Source: an uncultured Ilumatobacter sp.
GTDB taxonomy: Bacteria; Actinomycetota; Acidimicrobiia; Acidimicrobiales; Ilumatobacteraceae
Assembly (NCBI GenBank): GCA_905182555.1
Contig: CAJJBX010000004.1
Coordinates: 1-64,000 of the forward strand
DNA: 64,000 nucleotides
Direction: 5' to 3'
Shown: positions 39,338-45,982 of the stretch, one piece after another
Layout of the letters: every line of letters starts with the position of its first letter
How positions within the stretch are numbered: the first letter of the stretch is position 1
Program-made: the position numbers and the translations under genes
The notes under the pieces: model-generated
Told to the model about the DNA's origin: nothing
Database searches by the model: none
What the model saw: only the letters and a program-made list of their open reading frames with translations

Positions 39338-40207
39338 ATGCGCGTTCACCTCGTCGATGGCACCTACGAGTTGTTTCGTCAGCACTTCGGATCAGCGTCG
39401 CGCCACGGCAACGGACACCCCTTTGCTGCAGCGGCCGGCGTCGTTGCCTCAACACTGGCCCTTGTCGAAGATGGCGCGACGCACGTCGCCGTCGCCTCTG
39501 ATCACACGATCGAAAGCTTCCGCAACAACCTCTACGCTGGTTACAAGACCGGCGAGGGCATGGCCCCCGAGATCACCTTGCAAATTCCAGTCGTGGAACG
39601 TGCCCTGGTCGCGGCCGGATTTACCGTCTGGCCAATGGTGACCCACGAGGCCGACGACGCGCTCGGTGCAGCCGCTGGAGTGGCAGATGCAGACGAACGG
39701 GTCGAGCAGGTCTGGATCGTCACGGCCGACAAGGACCTCGGTCAATGCGTCATCGGCGACCGCGTTGTCCAGTTCGACCGCCGCAATCGCGAGATCGTCA
39801 ACGAAGCGGGTGTTATCGAGAAGTTCGGCGTCTCCCCCGCATCAATCCCTGACTACCTCGGTCTCGTCGGTGACTCAGCCGACGGTTTCCCTGGCTTGCC
39901 GGGGTGGGGGGCCAAGAGCTCTGCGCTGGTATTGGCCAAGTACCGCCACCTCGAAGCAATCCCGAAGTCGGCAGGCCAATGGGATGTTCCGGGCCTCCGG
40001 GGTGCGGCCAAGCTCTCCCAGACGCTCAACGCCCAGTTTGACGATGCGCTGCTGTTCCGCCGGATCGCCACGATCGACCTCGATGTCGACGTTGGCAAGG
40101 TTGATGACTGGGCGTGGAATGGGCCGACAGCAGAATTCGAGCAAGTGGCCGACGAGCTCGGTGCTCCTGGCCTTGCGGTGACAGCACGGCGGCTCGCAGC
40201 GAGCTGA
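39338..40207 (+). CDS. 5'-3' exonuclease (PolA N-domain/FEN-like)
   Basis: A 289-residue flap-type nuclease. The metal-binding acidic residues are in VHLVDGTYELFR, THEADDALGA, VTADKDLGQ and LVGDSADGFPGLPGWG, the last being the helix-hairpin-helix region that tracks DNA. It removes RNA primers or flaps and acts without a polymerase domain. TACCGT lies six bases before ATG 39338. It is next to SNF2/SWIM and tRNA/SRP RNA genes, with no evident operon. Confidence 0.88.
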   Translation: MRVHLVDGTYELFRQHFGSASRHGNGHPFAAAAGVVASTLALVEDGATHVAVASDHTIESFRNNLYAGYKTGEGMAPEITLQIPVVERALVAAGFTVWPMVTHEADDALGAAAGVADADERVEQVWIVTADKDLGQCVIGDRVVQFDRRNREIVNEAGVIEKFGVSPASIPDYLGLVGDSADGFPGLPGWGAKSSALVLAKYRHLEAIPKSAGQWDVPGLRGAAKLSQTLNAQFDDALLFRRIATIDLDVDVGKVDDWAWNGPTAEFEQVADELGAPGLAVTARRLAAS

Positions 40208-40225
40208 AACCCGGCCCACGATTCG

Positions 40226-40349
40226 CCGACTGAGGTAGTGACCAGGCGGTCTGCGGCACACCGACGATGCCGATGAAGGCTGCTACCTTCCGGTCCTGAC
40301 CTGGTTCACGGGCGTCAATTGCACAGGGCCCGGTCACCACCTCACTCGG
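40226..40349 (-). ncRNA. ffs: Signal recognition particle RNA, bacterial small type
   Basis: On the minus strand the conserved SRP54-binding apical loop GGTCAGGACCGGAAGGTAGC is followed by AGCC, matching the family's GGTCAGG.CCGGAAGGNAGCAGCC. The 5' and 3' ends pair over about 18 bases (CCGAGTGAGGTGGTGACC with GGTCACTACCTCAGTCGG, two mismatches), giving one long hairpin of about 124 nt. With Ffh it targets membrane proteins. End points are set by the pairing and may be a few bases off. Divergent from tRNA-Ser(GGA). Confidence 0.92.
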
Positions 40350-40475
40350 CGTACGTGTGCCGATTTCATAATGTTAGCCGCGCGACTGCAACTGCGACAC
40401 GATCTGGATCGATCAACTATGGGTTTGTTCAGGGCGGCGGCCCGATAACATCTTCCGCTGGTCCCGACCAACCCT

Positions 40476-40563
40476 GGAGGGGTGCGAGAGCGGCCGAATC
40501 GGCACGCTTGGAAAGCGTGTGAAGGGCAACCTTCCGAGGGTTCGAATCCCTCTCCCTCCGCCA
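40476..40563 (+). tRNA. tRNA-Ser (anticodon GGA)
   Basis: Class II tRNA with a long variable arm. Acceptor GGAGGGG/TCCCTCC, anticodon stem CACGC/GCGTG around TTGGAAA, T-arm GGTTCGAATCC, discriminator G at 40560 and CCA encoded at 40561-40563. The 3' end is duplicated 2 kb downstream at the start of tadA. Confidence 0.95.
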
Positions 40564-40565
40564 TG
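40555..40565 (+). repeat. Left copy of 11-bp direct repeat (tRNA-Ser 3' end)
   Basis: CCTCCGCCATG covers the last acceptor bases of tRNA-Ser(GGA), its CCA and TG. An identical copy is at 42570-42580, where its ATG is the start codon of tadA. Confidence 0.85.
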
Positions 40566-40568
40566 GGG

Positions 40569-40581
40569 TCTTAGAAGAAAA
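40569..40581 (+). repeat. Left terminal inverted repeat of the 2-kb insertion
   Basis: TCTTAGAAGAAAA, perfectly complementary to 42557-42569. A second direct copy of TTAGAAGAAAAAC occurs at 40593-40605, 22 bp further in. The first copy is also enclosed in a small hairpin (GGGGT ... ACCCC). Confidence 0.75.
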
Positions 40582-40605
40582 ACCCCGAACTGTTAGAAGA
40601 AAAAC

Positions 40606-40639
40606 GGTGAAGCCTGAACACCAGTGGTGTTTGTTCACC
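40606..40639 (+). other. Nested hairpin near the left end of the insertion
   Basis: Outer arms GGTGAA (40606-40611) and TTCACC (40634-40639) enclose inner arms AACACC (40617-40622) and GGTGTT (40626-40631). Such two-tier structures are typical of single-strand-recognised ends or RNA structures. Confidence 0.5.
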
Positions 40640-40873
40640 CGAACGCATCCGGCGGCCTCCGCGACGATCAACGAGTCCGAAGAGATGGGCGTAACACCTC
40701 AACTCTTACCCTTCTGCGGCGTGCTCGCAGATCACAGCTACACACGCACAACCGGTGAGCCAAGGGTCGAAAAACGACTGCACCGTCGATGCCCGCAACC
40801 AAATTGTTGGTGACGCACACACTCCGCTCACTCTGTGAACGGAATTGACTGCCGCTGTAGTACCTTCCCCCCC

Positions 40874-42267
40874 ATGTCACGATCTGGTCGTTTAATTCTG
40901 GGTGCCGTTATTGCTGCAGGCGCAGTACTCGGTGCCACCCAAATCACCTCAGGCTCAACCAACAGCACCAAAGAATCAGTGTTCGTTGGACTCGTCCCCA
41001 CCCGACTCCTCGACACCCGCGAAAACGCCACCACGTTCGACGGTTTCGACCAAGCCGTAGGACGACTCGACGCTGACACCACTTACGAACTCGACATCGC
41101 AGGCCGCGCCGGCGTCCCGACAGATGCTTTGTCAGTCACCGCGAACCTTGTCGCAGTCAACCCATCCAACGACTGGACTTCCTCACCGTGTACCCATGCA
41201 GTGTTGACCAGCCACTCGCATCAGCACTCAACTACCATGCCCGGCGTCAACAACGCCAACGAATTCACCGTCCCGCTCGGCCCCTACGGCGACATCTGTA
41301 TCTACGCCCACGCCGAAACCGACATCGTTGTCGACATCTACGGCTTCTACACAGCCAGCAGCGGCGGAACCGGAACCCCCGGCCAAGACGGAGCCGACGG
41401 CCAAGACGCTGAGTCGCCTGCACGGGTCATCTGGGTTGCCGATGACGGCACCGGCGATTTCACGTCACTGTCGGCTGCTTTGGCCTCAATCACAGACGCC
41501 ACCGCCACAAAACCGTACGTGATCAAAATCGCGCCCGGCAAGTACACCGAAAACAGCAACGTCGCAATGAAAAACTATGTTGACGTTGAAGGCTCCGGAC
41601 AAGGCATCACCACCATCGAATGCGCCTGCAGTAGCAACGGTTTCGGTGCGTCGGCTGCGGTCATTTCAGCAACAGCAATTACCGCTGAGATCCGCCACCT
41701 CACCATCAACAACACCGGCGGCAGCAACAGGGTCGAGAGGGGTGTACACGAATGGCGTGCTCGACTTCTCGCCGTCGATGAACAATGTGACCGCCACCGC
41801 CATCGTCACCGTCGGGGGTGAAGGTGCCACAAGCTTGGGCGTGTACAACAAATCGTCGTCGCCGACGATGACCAACGTGACCGCCACCGCCACCGACGGC
41901 GACGAAACCAATGGCGTGTACAACTATTCGTCGTCGTCGCCGACGATGACCAACGTGACCGCCACCGCCACCGGCGGCACCTTCAACCGCGGATCATCCA
42001 ACGATTCGTCGTCGTCGCCGTCGATGAACAATGTGACCGCCACCGCCACCGGCGGCGCCCAACTTCGGCGTGTACAATAGTTCGTCGTCTCCGACGATTC
42101 GGAACTCGTCGATCAGCGGCACCACCTACAGCATCCTCAACAATACGTCGAACGCGAAGGTGGCTGACACCGCACTGGGTGGCGCCGTGGCCGGTGGTGG
42201 GTTTACGTGTGTTGGTGCGTACACCACAGCGTTTGTCGCCCTCCCCGGCAACTGCGATAATGACTGA
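40874..42267 (+). pseudogene. Secreted repeat-containing surface protein, frameshifted
   Basis: From ATG 40874: an N-terminal signal or anchor helix (RLILGAVIAAGAVLGA), then a beta domain with the actinobacterial motif FVGLVPTRLLDTRE and a DIVVDIYGFY end strand. A short collagen-like linker (GTGTPGQDGADGQD) follows. Next is a pectate-lyase-like start of a beta-helix (VWVADDGTGDFTS pattern, then AALASI, KIAPGKYTE). Near 41735 the frame shifts; the continuation has about five repeats of roughly 25 residues, core GVYNxSSSPTMTNVTATAT. Near 42060 it shifts again to the last repeat and an end with two Cys (GGGFTCVGAY, LPGNCDND). With the two shifts removed it would be about 464 residues. Likely an adhesin or carbohydrate-binding cell-surface protein. 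Confidence 0.7.
41740..42110 (+). repeat. About five ~75-bp coding tandem repeats
   Basis: Repeats in the surface-protein gene share the DNA core ATGACCAACGTGACCGCCAC (or ATGAACAATGTGACCGCCAC) plus a TCGTCGTCGCCG serine-codon tract. Spacing is about 70-80 bp and unit lengths vary. Both frameshifts of the gene lie at the edges of this array. Confidence 0.7.
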
Positions 42268-42531
42268 CTTCGCTAATTTGGCAGCTCTTCCTGGTTTCGG
42301 TTCCCGAGTAGTAGCGGAATGTCCTGTGATCCAGTTCGATGCCATCGCCGAATACAAACGCCACGACAGCCACCGGTCCAGACTGCCTGCCGACCTGACC
42401 CTGAGTAAAGGTCAGACCGACCTGACCCGAACGGCGTTCTCAATAGCTGCAGCGCAGCCAGGCAACAGCTTCAGACCCGTGTGATCACAACACCCTGACC
42501 CGTGTGATTTGTACAGCCGCCCCGAGCACCA

Positions 42532-42550
42532 AACCCATAGCCCGTATGGG
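42532..42550 (+). terminator. Small hairpin near the right end of the insertion
   Basis: CCCATA and TATGGG pair around a 5-base loop, just before the right inverted repeat and its T-run (CTTTTCTTC). It might end transcription of the surface-protein gene. The rest of 42268-42530 has no gene; it contains two copies each of GACCTGACCC and GACCCGTGTGAT. Confidence 0.35.
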
Positions 42551-42556
42551 TGAATC

Positions 42557-42569
42557 TTTTCTTCTAAGA
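42557..42569 (+). repeat. Right terminal inverted repeat of the 2-kb insertion
   Basis: TTTTCTTCTAAGA, the exact reverse complement of 40569-40581. It is immediately followed by the second 11-bp direct repeat, CCTCCGCCATG (42570-42580). Confidence 0.75.
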
Positions 42570-42577
42570 CCTCCGCC

Positions 42578-43045
42578 ATGACTACCGCAGCGTTTGAGCC
42601 GGTTGACATCGACACGATGCAACTGGCAATCAGCGAGGCGCGAGCTGCGCTCGAACACGACGATGTCCCGGTGGGCGCCGTTGTGTTGCGCGGCGGCCAG
42701 ATCATCGCTGCCCGACACAATGAGCGCGAGCTGACTGGCGACCCGACGGCCCACGCCGAACTGTTGGCACTACGCGATGCTGCTCGCGAGGTCGGGCACT
42801 GGCGTCTGAACGACTGCTCGCTGTTTGTCACCCTTGAGCCGTGCTCCATGTGCGCAGGCGCCTGCGTGAACGCTCGATTGGGACGGCTGGTCTATGCAAC
42901 GCCGGACCCCAAAGCAGGCGCGTGCATGAGCAACTTCGGCATCCACGACGGGCACGTGTTGAACCATCGCATACCGACGACAACGGGGCCCTGCGCCGAT
43001 GAAGCTGCAGAACTACTGCGCGCGTTCTTCCGCGCTCGCCGCTGA
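42578..43045 (+). CDS. tadA: tRNA adenosine(34) deaminase TadA
   Basis: A 155-residue zinc deaminase that converts A34 of tRNA-Arg(ACG) to inosine. Zinc site: PTAHAELLAL (His and the proton-shuttling Glu) and LEPCSMCAGAC (two Cys). Further TadA marks are VPVGAVVLR near the N-terminus and GACMSNFGIHDG. Its likely substrate, tRNA-Arg(ACG), is in this window at 60785. The start codon ATG 42578 lies inside the repeat copied from tRNA-Ser, so the insertion must have replaced the native upstream sequence of this gene. Confidence 0.93.
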   Translation: MTTAAFEPVDIDTMQLAISEARAALEHDDVPVGAVVLRGGQIIAARHNERELTGDPTAHAELLALRDAAREVGHWRLNDCSLFVTLEPCSMCAGACVNARLGRLVYATPDPKAGACMSNFGIHDGHVLNHRIPTTTGPCADEAAELLRAFFRARR

Positions 43046-43319
43046 CTACGTCCGACGCAGGCTGCTGGTCAAGCGGCGGAGCGCGCCTGCCACCATCGGC
43101 ACACGTAGCTGCTGTGGCGGTTGTGGCTGCCGTGAATGATCAGTCGACACAGACGTCATGTCGCTGTCGCCACTTGTGGTCTGCTTGACCGGCCACGTGC
43201 GAATTTATCGATCCGCGACATCGCCAGCTTGAACAGACGGTTCGTAGCGGCGCCGAAATGAGTGATGGATATTCGGACGCGGATTCCGCTCGAGAACTTT
43301 CACCGCTAACCTTGACAGT

Positions 43320-43410
43320 GGAAGGCTGCCAGAGCGGACGAATGGGACAGTCTCGAAAACTGTTGAGGTCTTCTGGGCCTCCGTGGGTTCGAATCCCACG
43401 CCTTCCGCCA
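43320..43410 (+). tRNA. tRNA-Ser (anticodon CGA)
   Basis: Class II tRNA: acceptor GGAAGGC/GCCTTCC, anticodon stem ACAGT/ACTGT around CTCGAAA, long variable arm, T-arm GGTTCGAATCC, discriminator G 43407 and encoded CCA 43408-43410. Upstream, 43046-43319 has no gene I can support. Confidence 0.95.
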
Positions 43411-43418
43411 GTACGTCC

Positions 43419-43491
43419 ACGGGCGTCCATGGAGATCCACGAAAAGCCTGCTGAGCAGGGGAAACGTGAACCGGAATCCATGGACGCCCGT
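43419..43491 (+). repeat. 15-bp perfect inverted repeat next to tRNA-Ser(CGA)
   Basis: ACGGGCGTCCATGGA (43419-43433) and its exact complement (43477-43491) are 43 bp apart, enclosing a smaller perfect hairpin CCTGC-TGA-GCAGG (43447-43459). It starts 8 bp after the tRNA and could be a terminator-like structure (CGTCGTTTT follows) or part of an attachment site. Confidence 0.7.
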
Positions 43492-43529
43492 CGTCGTTTT
43501 CGGTGCGTTGCTCTCGGGGCCGCCCTCAA

Positions 43530-43772
43530 GGAGCCGTGCCGAAGCCTCCGAACGCTGCGTCGAAGCAACAGCGTACGATTGCCCCTGATGAGACCCAAAA
43601 TCTGATCGCCAAGTGAGACCCTCGGTTTGCTGCGGCGACTGCGCTCTGCTTCGTTCAAGGCTGACAGATCAGTGAAGCTCTCGGCCTGGCATGGCCGGAC
43701 CTCGACCTCGACGATGACTCGGTGCTCGTGCGCCGTGGCCTCGGGACGCGCCGACGTTCGACCGTTACCCGA
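43530..43772 (+). pseudogene. Tyrosine recombinase (phage integrase) remnant
   Basis: Two integrase-like pieces in different frames. The first (43540-43615) reads QQRTIAPDETQNLIAK, like the 'R.lt.eE...ll' start of the catalytic domain, and hits a TGA. The second (about 43665-43750) reads ALGLAWPDLDLDDDSVLVRR, the 'EaLgLrW.DvDld...l.vrr' core block after the first catalytic Arg. Catalytic Arg-His-Arg-Tyr residues further on are missing. The position 120 bp after tRNA-Ser(CGA) is a typical integration site. Confidence 0.55.
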
Positions 43773-43819
43773 ACGGCCCCTTCGACGGAGAAGCCGAAGT
43801 TACCGAGGACAAGAATGAG

Positions 43820-44116
43820 GTGAATTTCAACAATCAGGAAGGACAGATCCACCCCGATATTGATAAAGACTTCTTCACTGCACGCTTTACCCGCACGGTG
43901 AACTTCTACGCAGCGTGCAAAATGTTCGTCGCCGTTGGCGGCGATGACGGCATGCGCCTCTCCATCGACGGAGAAGAAATTCTCGGCGACTGGACAAACC
44001 ACGGGTTCGCTTGGAAGTTCGGCACGCACCATTTCAGCAGCGGTGAACATGTGCTCGTCGTGGAGTACTACGAGCACAAGAACAACTCGTCGCTCGTATT
44101 CCAATGGGCCAAGTGA
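43820..44116 (+). CDS. PA14-domain fragment
   Basis: A 98-residue frame whose core matches a PA14 beta-barrel: FTARFTRTVNFYAACKMFVA, then GGDDGMRLSIDGEEIL, DWTNHG and GEHVLVVEYYEH. The frame is open further upstream (to about 43770, with FDRYPNGPFDGEAEV), where it merges into the integrase remnant. PA14 domains bind sugars in adhesins and glycosidases. There is no signal peptide or anchor, so this is probably a truncated piece. The gap 44117-44306 shows no gene. Confidence 0.5.
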   Translation: MNFNNQEGQIHPDIDKDFFTARFTRTVNFYAACKMFVAVGGDDGMRLSIDGEEILGDWTNHGFAWKFGTHHFSSGEHVLVVEYYEHKNNSSLVFQWAK

Positions 44117-44306
44117 TCAAGCCGTAACGAGACCGGGCCATCAACCGTGCTCCCACTCGACGGCTCACTGACACGACAGCAGGCCGGCTACCCGGAGTTG
44201 GTCGACGAGAGGAAGCCTAATTTGTCGGGCCTCGGCGTGTCGATAATGCCGGGTTCTACCAGGGTCGTTGTGCGTCGCGAAGCATCGTTGCCCGCTGCCC
44301 CCGCTG

Positions 44307-45860
44307 TCAGCCGCAAACGGTCTCGGTGTCTGGGGCCTCGAGCTGGATCAGGTAATTGTGGATGGTGTCTTCGATGCAGCTGTTGACCCGGTAGCCGGTG
44401 TGCTGGTTTGCCTCGACGATCACGAGGCGACCGTCTTCGAGCGATGCAGCCATCCGCCGACTGCTGTCGAGCGGCGTGCTCGGATCACCGGTCGTACCAA
44501 CAATCACGATCGGGCCTGCGCTCATGCCGGTGACCTCGATCCGCGGGTCGAGGGCGGCAGGGAAAAAGCTGCACGTGTACGACCCTGTGGTGTGCGGAAA
44601 CAGGCGGGGTGCCGCCCCGATGAGGACCTCAGCCTGTTCATCGGCTTCTTCAACGGTCAGCCGTTCCGGATCGTCGGCACACGAAATCGCCTGAAACGAC
44701 TCAAGTAAGTTGCTGTAGGTCCCGTCGGCGCCCCGCTGGTAGTAGGCGTCCTGAAGTGCAAGCAGCCCGGCTCCGTCGCCGGATTGGGCTTCATCGAGTG
44801 ACCGTTCGAGGGCGGGCCAGAACCGGTCCGAATACATCGCCCGCACGACGCCGGTGACCGCAACGCCGAGGTTGACGTCGGCTCGGCCTTCGGGCCCTGG
44901 AATGGGCGACTCGTCAAGTTGTACGAACAGCGCGTCGAAGGCGCTCTCGGCGTCGCCGTCGTTGTGGAATGCGCACGACGTAGTGGCACTGCATTCGGCA
45001 AGGAACGTGTTCAGCGAATTCTCGAAGCCGATCCACTGTTGGAGCGTGCTCTCGGTCGAGTCGGCGTTCGGGTCAGCGGCTCCGTCGAATACTGCTGCCC
45101 GCACCGTCGTTGGGAACAACGTGGCCCACACAGCCCCGAGCTCGCTGCCGTAACTGAATCCGAAGTAGGACACCTGCTCTTCGCCCAGCGCCTGACGAAT
45201 TGCATCCATATCGCGCGCCGAGTTGTTGGTCCCGATGTACTGCAGTGCGCGACCAACCCGTTCTTGACAGCGCGTCGCGAACTCTTCGGCGAGCCGAACA
45301 AGATCAGCCTTGCCAGAAGCGTCCTCCGGTGTGATGTCACCCGCGGCAAAGAACTCGTCGTACTCCGCGTCGTCGATGCAATCGACGGCTCCGCCGCTGG
45401 CACCGGTGCCGCGCGGATCCCATCCGACCACGTCAAATCGTTCGGTGATTGCGGGAAGAAACCAGCTCGTTGCGTTGATCCCCATCGTGCTTGCCGGCGA
45501 ACCGGGACCACCGTTGTTGACCAGGAGCGAACCAATCCGATCGTTCGGATCAGCTCGGTGACGCGTGACGTACAGCTCGATGGTTTCGCCTTGAGGATCG
45601 ACGTAGTCGAGGGGAACCACGAGCCGTGCCTCGTCGACGTTCCCGCCCAACTCGGTCCACTCGATTTTGTAGTCGAGCGGCTCCGGCTCAATAGCCGGCG
45701 GCGTCAAAGTGTCGCCCGGCTGCGCCGTGATGGGTGTTGGCGTCGTGGTGCTCGTCGGGATCGCGTTGATTTCGCGAGTCTTTGGTGCCGGCAGAGCATC
45801 GCTGCCAGTACAACTGGCGATCACGAGCGCACTCACAAGAAGCGCAGAGGTCCGCCGCAT
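44307..45860 (-). CDS. Secreted alpha/beta hydrolase lipoprotein (tripeptidyl-peptidase/TAP-like)
   Basis: A 517-residue exported hydrolase. Signal peptide with lipobox VIASC (Cys about residue 17), then a Thr/Pro linker. The alpha/beta core has oxyanion NNGGPGSPAS, VGWDPRGTGAS and the nucleophile elbow GFSYGS. The C-terminal TAP-like domain holds the catalytic Asp in GTTGDPSTPL and His in NQHTGYR. Actinobacterial relatives (SlpD/SlpE) cleave tripeptides from proteins. ATG 45860 follows TACGCT with eight bases between. Divergent from the ABC exporter. Confidence 0.88.
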   Translation of the reverse strand: MRRTSALLVSALVIASCTGSDALPAPKTREINAIPTSTTTPTPITAQPGDTLTPPAIEPEPLDYKIEWTELGGNVDEARLVVPLDYVDPQGETIELYVTRHRADPNDRIGSLLVNNGGPGSPASTMGINATSWFLPAITERFDVVGWDPRGTGASGGAVDCIDDAEYDEFFAAGDITPEDASGKADLVRLAEEFATRCQERVGRALQYIGTNNSARDMDAIRQALGEEQVSYFGFSYGSELGAVWATLFPTTVRAAVFDGAADPNADSTESTLQQWIGFENSLNTFLAECSATTSCAFHNDGDAESAFDALFVQLDESPIPGPEGRADVNLGVAVTGVVRAMYSDRFWPALERSLDEAQSGDGAGLLALQDAYYQRGADGTYSNLLESFQAISCADDPERLTVEEADEQAEVLIGAAPRLFPHTTGSYTCSFFPAALDPRIEVTGMSAGPIVIVGTTGDPSTPLDSSRRMAASLEDGRLVIVEANQHTGYRVNSCIEDTIHNYLIQLEAPDTETVCG

Positions 45861-45982
45861 GACTGGCAAGCGTACGAGCGGCTCCGGCGAGCGGCATCTT
45901 TGTCCCCCATCATTCTGCAAACGACCCGGCAAGCAAAACAGTGCCGGGGCGAGCGGGGCGAGTAGCCCTTAGCGTGGGCGCC

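Larger units (their letters stand above)
40566..42569 (+). mobile_element. 2,004-bp insertion between tRNA-Ser(GGA) and tadA
   Basis: Bounded by identical 11-bp direct repeats (40555-40565 and 42570-42580) and, just inside, by perfect 13-bp inverted repeats TCTTAGAAGAAAA (40569-40581) and its complement (42557-42569). If the segment is removed with one repeat copy, tRNA-Ser would read straight into the tadA ATG, which looks like the ancestral order. The cargo is one surface protein with frameshifts; the flanks (about 300 bp on each side) are non-coding with hairpins. No transposase or integrase is encoded. Interpretation as a non-autonomous or passenger element is inference. Confidence 0.6.

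Noticed and set aside
40566..40640. Integron attC site at the insertion end
   Set aside because: No RYYYAAC/GTTRRRY core pair at the proper spacing and no integron integrase; the hairpin is noted without that interpretation.
41740..42110. Repeat array considered as CRISPR
   Set aside because: Repeats are in a coding frame, vary in length and have no unique spacers.
44147..44386. 79-codon plus-strand frame after the PA14 fragment
   Set aside because: Its 3' half is antisense to the conserved C-terminal domain of the secreted hydrolase and the 5' half has no recognisable features.
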